From Ustilaginoidea virens (lineage: Eukaryota > Ascomycota > Sordariomycetes > Hypocreales > Clavicipitaceae), in assembly GCF_000687475.1 (NCBI RefSeq), contig NC_057322.1:558001-622000 (forward strand): a stretch of 64,000 nucleotides of DNA, given 5' to 3'. Positions 38,133-51,582 of the stretch are shown one piece after another; the stretch's first letter is position 1; the number at the start of each line of letters is the position of its first letter. Under the pieces are notes generated by a model, which saw nothing but the letters and a program-made list of their open reading frames with translations, had not been told where the DNA came from and made no database searches. Both the position numbers and the translations under genes were made by a program.

Positions 38133-41128
38133 TTTAATATCTTTAATAATATTATTAAAATCGGCATTTTTAAGGGCTTAGTCGGCGGTCCCTTTGTATT
38201 CCTATAGGAAAATGCGGAATTTCTTATTATTAAGGGCGGTCCGGTTAGAGCGGTTCTTTAGCTATTATGCCTTTAATTCTTATTGCTCTTTAGTAGTATA
38301 GTTGGATGACTAATAACCTAATTTATTGCAAATAAAGCATCTTTTTTAATAGGGCCTAGCTGGAAAGGCGCGATTCTATTATTGCCGTTAGGGGGGTCTG
38401 TATCGTTGGGGGCATTAATACCGATTGTGGGATTAATTATATCTACAATCTATAAATAATACTATATTATTATTAATATTAGTATCTTTAATATCCTGAT
38501 ATTGCTGAGGCTACTATTGTTATTGAAGGAATTAATGCTATTGAGTTATATAGGTAGTCTTATAGATAGAAAGGGATCGCCGTAGGTTAGTGGCGAGGCC
38601 TTTAAATATAGAGGTATGGCGATATATAGCCTGGCTATACTTAGGGGTATCCCTTATAGCATTAAGCACTTGCCGATGAAGCTCTATATTAGCTATAAAG
38701 GGGGGAAAAAGACTATAATATAGGCGCTAAAGTTCCTCTAGTAGGATTTTAAGGCATTCTAGCTTTAACTTATTAGGATATTTCGCGATAGTTGATTAGA
38801 GTATTATTCTATTCTAATAGTGTAAATAGAATTGCTTTATGCTTTTATTTTCGAAATGGCTTTTGACTTTACGGACTATATTATTAAAAGTGAGGGTATT
38901 ACGAATGCATTCGATATTATTAAAGTAATATATCTCAGTATCGCTAATTAGTATAATTTGAAAGGCTCTTATAAGTATATAATCGGGCAATCCTAAAAGG
39001 CAGTATTTGCTCTTAAAGGATACTACCTTTAGTATAAGGAAGTCATCTATTTTGCCGCTATATTTATCCTCTATACGATAGCTGCGTAAGAGGTTAGATA
39101 TCTTTTTCGAAATATCGTTAAATCCGGCCTTTATATAGGCTCTTCGGGTATAATCTTCTTAGTAGTGTTATTATTCCAGAGGGTATTTTAGAACGGCTTA
39201 TCGGTAGCTTTGCGGTAGGCTAGCGGGATCTCTAGCTAGGTTATCCTATAACCCGGGTCGGTCTAGGTTTACTAATCCTCCTGTTAAGACGGTCTATTTA
39301 TCGGCCTAGGTAGGCCGATAGTGCCGGGAGGGGTCTGGTGCCGTGCCTATCTTTAGTATTGTCGGGTAAGGCATTAGAGCCGGTAGTTAAGGCATTTAAG
39401 CCTATAGTTGAGGCATTTGAGCCTATGGTTGAGGCATTCAGGCCTATAGGTTATGGCTGCGATACTATAATTCGTAATATCTGGCATTAGGGGCAGCTAT
39501 TTTATTAATATTAGGGGCTTGCCTGGTGCCGCTGGTAGTGGTATATCGGGGAATATTGATATTAGTGGCTTAGAGGGTATCGCTAGCAACTTCGAGGGTG
39601 TTATTATCGGCGCTTTCTATTGATTGAAGCATATTATCGGGGCTTATAACCTAACCTCTGGTCCTTATGGGCATACTATAATTCCGAGGGGCATTAGGAT
39701 AGCCGCCTCAGCTAGCTCGGCTAGGGGTATAACCCCTAGGGTATAGTATTTAGTCGGTCGGGCTATAGTTATCGTCCGTTATGTATTATTATTACTATTA
39801 GGAGCTTTCCCTTGTCTTAAATAGCGGCCTATAAATAGGCGCTTTCCCTTTCTATTGTAGCGGCCGGCCCCTTTCTTCTTCGGTAGGAATAAGGGCCTTC
39901 TTTAATATAGATAGAGGGATAAGGGGTTATTATGCCGTTAGTATTGTAAAGTCCCTAGGGGTCGAAGGGGCTTATAAAGGTCTTCGCGAGGGTAATCGCA
40001 AGGGTATCCGTAAGGGCATCTGTGAGGGTATCTATAAGGGCATCCGTGAGGGTATCCATAAGGGTATTCGAATAATTATAGCAGGGAGTAAATTCCTCGA
40101 GCTTATAATAGAGGGGGCATTCTGGTTTATTTATATCTCCCGTTCGGTATAAGCAGTAGGGACTAATTGTTCCCTATCTAGATTTAACCGGGATATAAAG
40201 GTTTTGCGTGTAAATTAGAGATCTATTTCCTCTTAAGGCCACTTAGGTATATACTCTTATTAGAGATAGTAGGTAAGGGTCTTAACTGCTGATAATCCTA
40301 TACTTCTAATGTATACCCTACGTTCCCGTAGGGTTATTCGGAATTCCTATAGAAGCCGTTTATTAATACAATTGAATAGCTCTTCGGTCCATTCCTTATA
40401 ATTATTATGGAATTGTTCCTATAGATCATTATCTATCTTATCGCCTGTTGTGTAGTTATTAATAAGGTAGGCGATACGATTGTGTAACTATTCGTCTATA
40501 GCATTAGTAGGGTTAATCTGCCCTTTTGAATTTACCTAGTCTTCTATAATAGTATTAGCGTGAGGCCTAAGCTTTTCGGGTAGTGATGTATCTATCGTGA
40601 TATTGATAGGGGTAGGCGTATATAATAGAGAGCGAGGTATGGGTATTGTAAGGAAATAACTAATAAAGGAAAGTAGTAATTAGTAGAGGAAAGAAGGAAG
40701 TAATTAATAAAAAGAAGGTTGGAAGGAAGTAAGGAAGAAGGTTAGGAAGGAAGTAAGGAAGGAAGCAATAGTCGGGCAGGATATTATAGGCGTTCTGGTT
40801 GCTTATTTGACTATTAAATATAACGGTAAATAGGCTCTTTACTATAGATATTGTTGCGGTTTAGGGTCGCTTGCGTAAGAACCCGCGTTTTGGCCTGCTA
40901 ATTGTATTCACTGGCTGTTATACTATTAGTATGATATTTAGCGATTATTCCTCGTGATAGACGAGTAGGGAAGGTTAGACACAATCAGTTTATCCCTTGG
41001 TTCGTAATATCTATAGCCGTTCCTCTAAATAGGCTAGATCACATTCTTTATTAGCACGATTTGATTAAACCGTCTCTTCTTGCTAGTCCTAGCTAATCTG
41101 TGAAGTGAACTTTAACTTCACTGATTAG
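38133..41128 (-). pseudogene. Element A Gag remnant and 5' untranslated region
   Basis: The 5' half of A, cut off by C1 on its left. On the minus strand a CCHC zinc knuckle remnant is seen near 38,360-38,315 (CFICNKLGY, where His of the motif has become Tyr, a C-to-T change). Upstream it holds low-complexity tandem units: a 21-bp unit at about 39,375-39,450 (CCTATAGTTGAGGCATTTGAG type), an 18-bp unit at about 39,985-40,075 (GAGGGTATCCGTAAGGGC type) and a GA-rich tract at about 40,630-40,770. No intact reading frame. Confidence 0.7.
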
Positions 41129-41134
41129 TGTTAG

Positions 41135-41890
41135 TGTTAAAATCCTATAGTAGCCTACTAGGCTGCTGGCCTTATACCGTCTCTTAGACTTACGGTAGTC
41201 TTACCAACCTTAGGCCTTTGCCTTTTACCTTAAGGATTTTCAGTGGATTATTTACTGTATATCAAGTAAGGTAGGCCGTAAGGTAGGCCTTATTAAAAAG
41301 GTGTGGCATTGCTAAATTAGCGTGGTGGCCCACTAGCGTGGTGGCGGCCTACTAGTGTGGTGGCTAGTCCACTAGTGTGGTGGTTAGTCACTAGCGTGGT
41401 AGCTAGTCCACTAGTGTGGTGGCTAGTATACTAGCGTGGTGGTTAGTCTACTAGCGTAATAGCTAGTTACTAGTGCGGTGGTTAGGGTGGTTGGAAAGGC
41501 CGGATATAGTGGGGCTGCTGACGTATTGTATACGTGGCAAGTGAGCATTACGGGGAGCTTTCTTACTGGCTACCTTGGATGCCTGGGCCCACCCCTCTTC
41601 GTGTATATATAGGATAGCTTTCCCCCTTCTTTCTAGATAGCAGAAGGGTAGCACAATCAAACCTGTTAATGCACTACATGCCTCTTAACTTCCACCTTCC
41701 CTGCGTTTCTGGTTATCTTATATTTGCCTTGCCTTTACACTTGCCTTGCTTTATAGCACTTGTATAGTCTTAGGACTTGGTGAAAAATCTAGTATTTATA
41801 CTAAGATTAGTTTACAGGTCGCAGATAGTCTTGTGCCATTTAGCTAACTAGTAAGGCTCTGCTTTTATAGTGACCTTGAGAATTGCAATA
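41135..41890 (+). repeat. C3 5' LTR
   Basis: 756 bp, closely similar to the C1 LTRs including the 20-bp array at about 41,320-41,490. Followed directly by the GGTTATGAGCCCGGG primer-binding site at 41891-41905. Confidence 0.95.
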
Positions 41891-44800
41891 GGTTATGAGC
41901 CCGGGTTTTTACTTCTTTGTTTTTAACCCTACCTTTTTGTGTTCACCCCTTGGTCTCTTTTGCTTATTAGTACTACTAATATAGCTATCCTTTGGTATCC
42001 TTGGCTTACCCTTATCACCTTTGGCTTACCCTTATTACCTACGGTATTACCCTACGGCAATCAACGGCGTACCTAACGGCAACTTACGGCGTAACCTCAC
42101 GGCACTTTTAGCGTAACCTTACGTTATTTTCGGCGTAACCTACGGCACTTACGGATTTTATAGTGTGATATCTACCATACTATACCACTGTATAACACCT
42201 TTGCACCTAGTGTACGATACCTACTGCACTGTACGGCACCTGTTATACTCTCCCACTTATAGCACTTTTGGTACGGCATTTACGGCACCTTTTATATTAC
42301 GGCACCTATAGCACCCACGGCACCTACGGCACCTACGGCACCTACGGCACTTACGGCACCTTTTATTTTACGGCACCATATAAGCACCTTGAATACCAAC
42401 GCTATAATACGGACTTGCACAACGCCTACGGCATCCGTGCTTTTTATATTAAGACCTGCCGCTATATTCTGCGGTTACCTTTTATAGTAGGCTACTAGCC
42501 ACTATATTTACTAGCTATCTAACTAGTTACTCGGTTATTTTACCAGTTATTCGACTATTTTGCTAGCTATTTAGCTAGTTATTCCTCTGTTTTTACAACT
42601 ATCGGTACCATTTTTCAACGGATTTTTAAACCCTTTTTGCCCACTATGGCAGAGTCAGGATCCTATAAGGTCCCTGAATCCGATACTAAAGTTGATACTA
42701 ATGCATAGCTACAGCTAGATATAGACGATATGAAATCCCAAATGAATATACTAACTGACCTTATACAGGGCCTAATTAGTAGGCAAAATAACGACACCTA
42801 GGCTACCTAGGCTACTAATAAGAAGCCTACTAAATCCACTGAAGCTAGACCTTCCACTAAGACTACCACTAAAGATGATAATAGTAAAGCTAACGTTATA
42901 GAAATCGACTAACCTTCTACTCCTATAAAATATAAGGGTAAAGAGCCTATTTATACAACGCCACTAATAAATATCACCAACTAAATTAGTGATGGGGCTA
43001 TTAAGGAATTAGCTAAAACTGCTAACCGCTTTAAAGAGTCCCAGAAGCTAAAAAGCCCTTATAATTTCGACCAGTGGAAGCAGGCCCTTACTATACAACT
43101 TCGGGCCTTTAAAATAGCTAATTTTGTCAACGACCCTTCTATAGCAAGGCACTTTAATGAGTCTAAGCAGGCACTTTTACTATTAATGCTAAAGAATAGC
43201 TGTAGTGAAGAAGCTGTAGAGGCTATAGACTAGTATAACGACCCAAAGGAAGCCTACCTTTTACTAGTGGCCTAGTATTACCACTCACCAGAAGTACAGC
43301 GGGCACACTTATATCCTACCTTTCACACCCTTACATTTACCGGTTATAAGGGCACCTTGGAGGCTTTTAATAGCGAATTTAATAGCTATATTTCTCGCCT
43401 TAGAATCCTAGGTTCCAAGATCGACTCTTTCGACTAAATTAACTAGTATCTTTAGGCTATAGAAGGGGTATTTACCCGCTGGACGGAACGCCAACGCTCT
43501 ATAATTAGGGCTTATAGCGCCCAAGGTGTTATTAATAGCAGCAAATTTAACCTCCAGTATTTTATAGTTGACCTACTAGAAGAACAGCGTTCTAAAGGGT
43601 CTAATAAAGTAGCTGCTAATAATAACCCTAAGCAGCTTAAGGCTTCTAAAGACTCTAAGAATAAAGGGTCTACTAATGCCGCTTCTACTAATAATAGCAA
43701 GAATAATTCTACTAATAATAGGAAAAAGAAGCAGCAACAGAAGAAGAAACAGGACTCCAGCAATAATCAGCAAGATATCGAGGCCTTTATTATAGGCAAT
43801 TATAATACCCAGAATTCTAATATATCCTATTCTTCTTCTTCTTCCACTATATCCACTAATATAAGCTATAGTGCTAAATCAGGTAGTAGGACCCCTAAGG
43901 ATGCCCTCCTTTACGATATAGGCTCCACTTATCATATTGTTAATAATAAGAAGCATTTCACCACTTTTCACCACTTTGAGAAGGATGATAAGCCTGTAAT
44001 TACTATTAGTGGTAGCCCTATTTCCCCTACTGGTTAGGGCATAGCACGATTTACTATGCTACAGGGCGTTAATCCCACCAAATGGGGTATTATAGAGCTT
44101 AAGAATGCACTATATATTCCTGCCTTGGATATTAATATCATTAGCGGTGTAAAGTACTATGCCGCTAAAGGGGTATTAATTAAAAATCAGCTTTAGTCAG
44201 CAAGCCGTAAATGCATCGGCATTTTTAACTTCGAAAAATACGGCTTTTTCCTTCTACAGAAAGGAATAGACACACTACTACTGCATCAACCTTACAGCCA
44301 CTATACTAATAGTATAGTAGTAGAGGTCCCCAGCCCTACTAACCCTGCTGATTATAGTAATCCTAAGGAAACCACTATTACCCCCATTCCTACTACTGCG
44401 ACTAATAAGGAACCTATAGAGGCTACTAGCCTTACTACCTAACCTTCTGCTATTACGACTAGCGAAGACCCTATAGAGGTTACTAACCCTACTCCTGCCC
44501 CTATAGCTGCTAATACAGAATATCAGAAGCTATTACAATTAGCCGGCATTTGGCATATACGGCTAGGGCATATAGGTATTCAGCTGCTTAAAAAGACCTA
44601 TGCTAATACCCCTGGTCTACCTAACCTTAATAAGGTTAAAAATGCTGATTTTCGCTGTCTAGCCTGTATACAGGCTAAAAAGGTTAGAAGACCTTCTAAG
44701 GATGCAATACCTAATCCAGCTAAATGCCTAGATATTATAGAAGGTGATACTTTTGCTATATTACCTATGCCATATAATAAACGACCTATTGCCCTTATAT

Positions 44801-46463
44801 TAGTAGACAGAAAATCCCGATTCCGCTAGCTTTACTTGCTGCCTAATAGGGAAGGCACTATTATTTTTAAAGCATTATAGAGCTTTATATAGAGCCTACA
44901 GGTCAGATATAGTAAAACGCCTATTGAATTCCACTATAATAGTGGAAATGAAATCAATAAAATGCTTAGTGATTGGCTTGTTGAATAGGGTATAGCTTTT
45001 AATACCTTTTGCCCTTATATTCACGAACAAAACGGCTTAGCTAAGCGGTCTATTAGGGTTATAGCTGATAGGCTATATGCTACTATGGCCTGGTCAAGGC
45101 TTCTATCTAACCTCTGGTCTGCTGTAATTACTGGCGTTATTATGCTAGTAAATATAACAGCTGTTACTAATAGACCTTCTAGCCCCTATTAGGAGCTATT
45201 AAAGGATTATGACCATATTACGCCGGAGCACTATCCTGATCTTATTAACCTTAAGGCCATTGGAGCAGCTATTGAAGTGCTTATACCATACGAAAAGCGT
45301 GTAAAAAGCCGCAAATTAGCGCCCCGTACTGAGCTTGGTAGGCTCTTTGCTATTCTAGGTAATAATATTTACCTAGTCTACCTTCTAAAGAAGAAGGTTG
45401 TTACTAAAATAACTTTTATTACCTTTATTCACCAAAATGAAGGTATAGGCCCTATTTCTAGTGGCCTAGAAGGAGACTTTTATAGAGGGCAAAATATAGG
45501 TTTAGAGGGGGTATCTAGTAGAGAACCTGCTATTTTACTGGATGACCTAGAAAGCATACCGGACCCTACTAACCTTATTAATATTACTAATACTAATGTT
45601 ATACCGGATGACCTGGAAAGCATGCCGGACCCTACTAATACTAGCGTTATTAATACTAATGCTACCTTGGATAACCGTCCTATATTATAGTCCCCGGCTA
45701 CTGCAAAGGATGACCTTATAGATATCCTTACTAGCCTTACTCCTGCCGACCTTGCTGGCCCTGCTGGCCCTGCTGGCCCTGCTATACCTGTTAGCCCTAC
45801 TAACCCTACCAGCCCTACCGACTTATTCCCTTAGGAAGGTAATATGTTACACCACCTGATATGGGATTCCTGCTATGCAGCTAAGCGTAAGCTAGCTAAA
45901 AAGGCCTTTGATGGTATGCCTAATAGCTGGAAGGATGTGCTATGAAGCCCTGAAAAAGACCTTTGGATAAAGGCACTATTTAAGGAATTTGAGTAGCTTT
46001 TGGATACTAAAGTCTTCCAATTTATTCCTAAGTCTAGCGTTCCTATTGATAGGAAAATTATACGCAATAGGCCTATGTTTTGGGTTAAAAAGGATGCTAA
46101 TAATCAGCCTATAAAATATAAGGCTAGATTAGTAGTAAAGGGCTTTATGCAAGTCGAAGGAAAGGACTTCTAGCATACTTATGCTTCTACTTCTATCCTA
46201 CCCACCTGGAGGGTTATATTGGCCTTGGCAGCTAGTAATAACTGGGAAATAGAGCAAATTGACGTTATAGGCGCTTTCCTAAATAGCGAACTTTCTGAGA
46301 CTATTTATATGGATATCCCTGATGGATTTCTTGAATTTACGGAAAGTCTATTAACTGATAGCAAGCTTTGGTCTAATATATAGCGCTAATGGTTACTAAC
46401 TTTACTTAAAGAAGCTGGCTTTGACCCTTCTATAAAGCAAGCTATTTTATTGAAGAAGGCCCT

Positions 46464-47200
46464 TATTGCAATTCTCAAGGTCACTATAAAAGCAAAGCCT
46501 TACTAGCTAGCTAGATGGCACAAGACTGTCTGCGACCTGTGAACTAATCTTAGTATAATACTAGATTTTTCACTAAGTCCTAAGACTATACAAGTGCTAT
46601 AAAGCAGGGCAAGTGTAAAGGCAAGGCAAATATAAGATAACCAGAAAACGCAGGGAAGGTAAGAAGTTAAGAGGCATATAGTGCATTAACAGACTCGATT
46701 GTGCTACCCTTCTACTATCTAGAAAGAAGGGGGAAAGCTATCCTATATATACACGAAGGAGGGGTGGGCCCAGGCATCCAAGGTAGCCAGTAAAAAAGCT
46801 CCCCGTAATGCTCGCTTTGCCACGTATATAATACGTCAGCAGCCCCACTATATCGGGCCTTTCCAACCACCCTAACCACCGCACTAGTAATTAGCCACCA
46901 CGCTAGTGACTAACCACCACGCTAGTGACTACCCACCACACTAGTGGACTAGCCACTACACTAGTAGGCCGCCACCACACTAGTAGGCCCACCACGCTAA
47001 TTTAGCAATGCCACACCTTTTTTTAATAAGGCCTACCTTACTTGATATACAGTAAATAATCCACTGAAAATCCTAAGGTAAAAGGCAAAGGCCTAAGGTA
47101 ATACTACCATAAGTCCAAGAGGCGGTATAAGGGCCAGAAGGTTAGTAGGCCAGTAGGGCATAAGGCCAGCAGCCTAGTAGGCTACTATAGGATTTTAACA
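46464..47200 (-). repeat. C2 3' LTR
   Basis: 737 bp, plus-strand start TATTGCAATTCTC, end GGATTTTAACA. Polypurine tract complement CCCCCTCTGAT follows at 47201-47211. Confidence 0.95.
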
Positions 47201-47314
47201 CCCCCTCTGATTAGCTACTGTAGTATCAAGCTAATCGTGTAAAGGATAGGGAAAGAAAATGCAATAAAGGTCCTAAGGAAAAACATAGGAAAAACCTTAG
47301 TAAGTTAGTATAAG

Positions 47315-50300
47315 TTAGCAGGCCCTAAGACCTAGTAACTCGCGGAACCTAGTAAATTTAGGGCCCGCTAGTGGCTTTGTAAGACCGTCAGCAGGCATAC
47401 TATTAGTAGGTAAGTAGGTAATTTTAACCAAGCCGAGCTGTGCTTGCTCCCTAATATACCGGAATTTTAATAGTGTATGCTTAGTGCGAGCATGCTGGTT
47501 AGGGTCATTAGAATTCGAAATAGAGCCCTGATTATCGCAGTATAACGGTATAGGGCGTAAAATATCGATTTCCAGCTCCTTACAAAGGTTAGAAAGCCAC
47601 TGTACCTCACGGATAGTCTCAAGTAATGCATCAGATTCAGCTTCTAAAGTAGATAATACTACTAAAGAGGCTCGCTTGGAACGCCAGCTAATAGGACCAC
47701 TATTAATAGTAGTCAAGAAGCCTCCAGTAGATTTAGAGGTTTCTTTACAGCCAGCAAAGTCGCTATCAGAGTAAGCGGCTATAATAGGCTGTTGGTTGCT
47801 TTTAGTAAAGCAAATAGCTAGATTCTCAGTGCCTTTAAGGTAACTAAAGCTGCCTTTTGCAGCATTTAGATGCACATTAGTTGCTTTCGACATAAACCGA
47901 GAAAGGTATTAGGTAGGAAATGCTAGGTCGGGCCTAGTCATCATCATAAGCCACATTATAGTGCCAGTAAGGCTCTGATAAAGGCTCTGATCAGTAGGGC
48001 TAAGGTCTTTTCCACTAAATTCATTTAGAATCCCTGGTTGAAGTGGAATAAGCTGAGGTTTAGTATCCTGTAAGCCGAATTTAGCTAGAACCTCTGCTAT
48101 AAATTGGGCTTGGTGTAGCCACAATAGACCTTCCTTCCTATTTCGTATAATCTGTACACCTAGGAAGAAGGAAGCCGGACCGCGGTCTTCTATAGCATAG
48201 ACCTTATGAAATTTCCTTTTTAGCTGGTTAATATAAGTTATATTTGGACCAACTAATAGGCAATCGTCAACATAAGTAACGATAAAGGTGCTGGTTTGCT
48301 TATTATAAAAGACGGCAGCATTAGAGGCTAAAGGTAAGAAGCCTTCACTAGAAATCAGGTCTTTTAGCCGGTATTGCCATTCGCGGGGTGCTTGTTTTAG
48401 TCCGTATAGGGCCTTCTTTAATAAAATAGCTTGCTTTATAGAAGGGTCAAAGCCAGCTTCTTTAAGCAAAGTTAGTAGCCGTTGGCGCTGTATATTAGAC
48501 CAAAGCTTGCTATCAGTTAGTAAACTTTCCGTAAATTCAAGGAATCCATCAGGAATATCCATATAAATAGTCTCAGAAAGTTCGCTATTTAGAAAAGCGC
48601 CTATAAAGTCAATTTGCTCTATTTCCCAGTTATTACTAGCAGCCAAAGCCAGTATAACTCTCCAGGTAGGTGGGATAGAGGTAGAAGCATAGGTATGCTG
48701 AAAGTCCTTTCCTTCGACTTGCATAAAACCCTTGATAACTAATCTAGCCTTATATTTTATAGGCTGATTATTAGCATCCTTTTTAACCCGAAAAACAGGC
48801 CTATTGCGTATAATTTTCCTATCAATAGGAACGCTAGACTTAGGAATAAATTGGAAGACTTTAGTATCCAATAACTGCTCAAATTCCTTAAATAAGGCCT
48901 TTATCCAAAGGTCTTTTTTAGGGCTTTATAGCACATCCTTCCAGCTATTTGGCGTGCCGTCAGCATTTTTAGCAAGCTTACGCTTCGCTTTATAGCAGGA
49001 ATCCCATATCAGGTGGTATAAATCCTGATCAGGGAATAAGTCGGTAGGGCTAGTAGGGTTAGTAGGGCCCGCAGGTATAGCAGGGCCAGCAGGGCCAGTA
49101 GGGCCAGCAAGGTCGGCAGGAGTAAGGCTGGTAAGGATATCTATAAGGTCATCCTTTGCAGTAGCCGGGGACTGAATTGTAGGGGTGGTATTAATATTAA
49201 TAATACCAGGGACGCTTTTAAGGTCATCCAGTATAACATTATTATTAGTAATGTTAGTAGGGTTAGTAGAGTTAGTAGGGTCAGGAATGCTTTCTAGGTC
49301 ATCCAGTAAAATAGCAGGTTCTCTGCTAGATACCCCCTCTGAACCTATATTTTGCCCTCTATGAAAGTCTCCTTCTAGACCACTAGAAATAGGGCCTATA
49401 CCTTCATTTTGGTGAATAAAGGTAATAAAGGTTGTTTTGGTAATAACCTTCTTCTTTAGAAGGTAGACCAAGTAGGTATTATTACCTAGAGTGGCAAGGA
49501 GCCTACCAGGCTCGGTACGGGGCGCTAATTTGCGGCTCTTTATACGCTTTTCGTGTGGTATAAGCACTTCAATAGCTGCTCTAATAGCCCTAAGGTTAAT
49601 AAGATCAGGGTAGTGCTCCGGTGTTATCTGGTCATAATCCTTTAATAGCTCCTGATAGGGGCTAAAAGGTCTGTTAGTAACTGCTATTATATTTACTAGC
49701 ATAACAACGCCAGTAATTACAGCGGACCAGAGGTTAGATGGTAGCCTTGACCAGGCCATAGTAGCACGTAGTCTATCAGCTATAACCCTAATGGACCGCT
49801 CAGCTAGGCCGTTTTGTTCGTGAATATAGGGGCAAGATGTATTAAAAGTTATGCCCTGTTCGACAAGCCAATCACTAAGCATTTTGTTGATTTCATTTCC
49901 ACCATCATAGTGGAATTCAACAGGCGTTTTACCATATCTGACCTGTAGGCTCTGTATAAAGCTCTGTAATGCTTTAAAAACAACAGTGCCTTCCCTATTA
50001 GGCAGTAAGTAAAGCCAACGGAATCGGGATTTTCTGTCCACTAATATAAGGGCAACAGGTCGTTTGTTGTATGGCATAGGTGATATAGCAAAAGTATCAC
50101 CTTCTATAATATCCAGGCATTTAGCTGGATTAGGTATCGCATCCTTAGAAGGTTTTCTAACCTTCTTAGCTTGGATACAGGCTAGGCAGCGAAAATCAGC
50201 ATCTTTAACCTTATTAAGGTTAGGAAGACCAGGGGTATTAGCACAGGTCTTTTTAAGTAGCTGAATACCTATATGCCCTAGCCGTACATGCCAAATGCCG

Positions 50301-51112
50301 GCTAATTGTAATAGCTTCTGATATTCATCAGCTGCTATAGGGGCAGGAGTAGGGCTAGTAGCCACTACGGGATTTTCGCTAGTCGTAATAGCGGGCTTTT
50401 CGCTAGTCGTAATAGCGGGAGAGTTGGTAGTAGGGCTAGTAGCCTCTACAGGTTCCTTACTAGTCGCAGTAGTAGGAACGGGGGTAATAGTGGTTTCCTC
50501 AGGATCACTATAATCAGCAGGGTTAGTAGGGCTAGGGACCTCTACTACTATACTATTAGTATAGTGGCTGCAAGGTTGATGCAGTAGTGGTGTGTCTATT
50601 CCTTTCTGTGGAAGGAAAAAGCCGTATTTTTCGAAGTTAAAAATGCCGATGCATTTACGGCTTGCTGACCAAAGCTGATTTCTAATTAGTACCCCTTTAG
50701 CGGCATAGTGCTTTACACCGCTAATAATGTTAATATCCAAGGTAGGAATATATAGTGCATTCTTGAGCTCTATAATACCCCATTTGGTGGGATTAACGCC
50801 CTGTAGCACAGTAAATCGTGCTGTGCCCCAACCAATAGGGGAAATAGGGCTACCACCAGTAGTAATTACCGGCTTATCATCCTTCTCAAAATGGTGAAAA
50901 GTGGTGAAATACTTCTTATCATTTACAATATGATAAGTAGAGCCTGTATCGTAAAGGAGGGCATCCTTAGGGGTCCTACCGCCTGATTTAGCACTATAGC
51001 TTATATCAGTGGATATAGTGGTAGAAGAAGAGGAATAGGATATATTAGTATCCTGGGTATTATAATTGCCTATAATAAAGGACTCGATATTTTGCTGTTT
51101 GCTGCTGTTATT
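47315..51112 (-). pseudogene. C2 pol, nearly intact (protease, integrase, RT, RNase H)
   Basis: One minus-strand frame from about 51112 to the natural stop at 47315, broken only by two nonsense codons: TAA at 48928-48926 (CGA in C1) and TAA at 47911-47909 in FPT-YLSRF, where a Gln codon is expected. Domains in order: protease DTGS near 50,945; GAG-preintegrase zinc finger (WHVRLGHIGI, CLACIQAKK) about 50,310-50,160; integrase core with FHYDGGNEIN and EQNGLAERSI about 50,070-49,700; Pro/Ala/Gly linker about 49,130-49,020; RT about 48,790-48,150 with TYVDDCLLVG near 48,270; RNase H 47893-47315 with YCDNQGSIS and ADGLTKPL. Catalytic motifs are all present. It lacks a normal Gag and is out of frame with it, so it is not autonomous. 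Confidence 0.9.
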
Positions 51113-51582
51113 AGAGTCTGTTCCTTCTTCTTTTGCTGCTTCTTTTTCCTATTATTAGTAGAATTATTCTTGCTGTTATTAGTAGAAGCGGCATTAATAG
51201 TAGTAGGGCTAGTAGCCTCTACAGGGTCCTTGCTAGTCGTAATAGCAGAAGGTTGGATAGTAGGGCTAGTAGCCTCTACAGGGTCCTTGCTAGTCGTAAT
51301 AGCAGAAGGTTGGATAGTAGGGCTAATAGCCTCTACAGGGTCCTTACTGTTCATATTAGTAGGACCGGAGATAGTAGGGCTAGTAGCCTCTACTAGTTCC
51401 TTGCTAATTGTAATAGTAGAAACGTTACTATTTTGCCTACTAACTAAGCCTTGTATAAGGGTAGTTAGGGTATTCATCTGGGACTTTATATAGTCCATAT
51501 CTAGCTGTAGTCGTGCAGTAAGATCAGCTTTAGAGTTGGAATCCAAAGTGGCCTTATAAGTGGAAGGCCTAGACTGTGCCAT
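51070..51582 (-). pseudogene. C2 rearranged Gag (170 codons)
   Basis: Starts MAQSRPSTYKATLDS, keeps the N-terminal LDMDYIKSQMNTLTTLIQGLVSRQN block of the family and the C-terminal Asn/Lys-rich tail, but lacks the whole central capsid-like part seen in C1, C3 and B. The gap is filled by tandem copies of KDPVEATSPTIQPSAITTS, a motif resembling the family's own linker between protease and integrase. It ends at TAG 51070-51072 because one base is missing near 51113 relative to C1/C3, shifting it out of frame with pol. Confidence 0.85.
51200..51400 (-). repeat. 57-bp tandem repeat within C2 gag
   Basis: Two near-perfect 57-bp units plus a partial and a diverged copy, each containing GCCTCTACAGGGTCCTTGCT on the plus strand. 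Codon-periodic (57 = 19 codons), so expansion keeps the frame. Confidence 0.88.

Noticed and set aside
42268..42498. 76-codon frame with YGTYGTYGT repeats in the C3 leader
   Set aside because: It is the translation of the TACGGCACC array lying in the untranslated leader and is not kept in C1 or C2.
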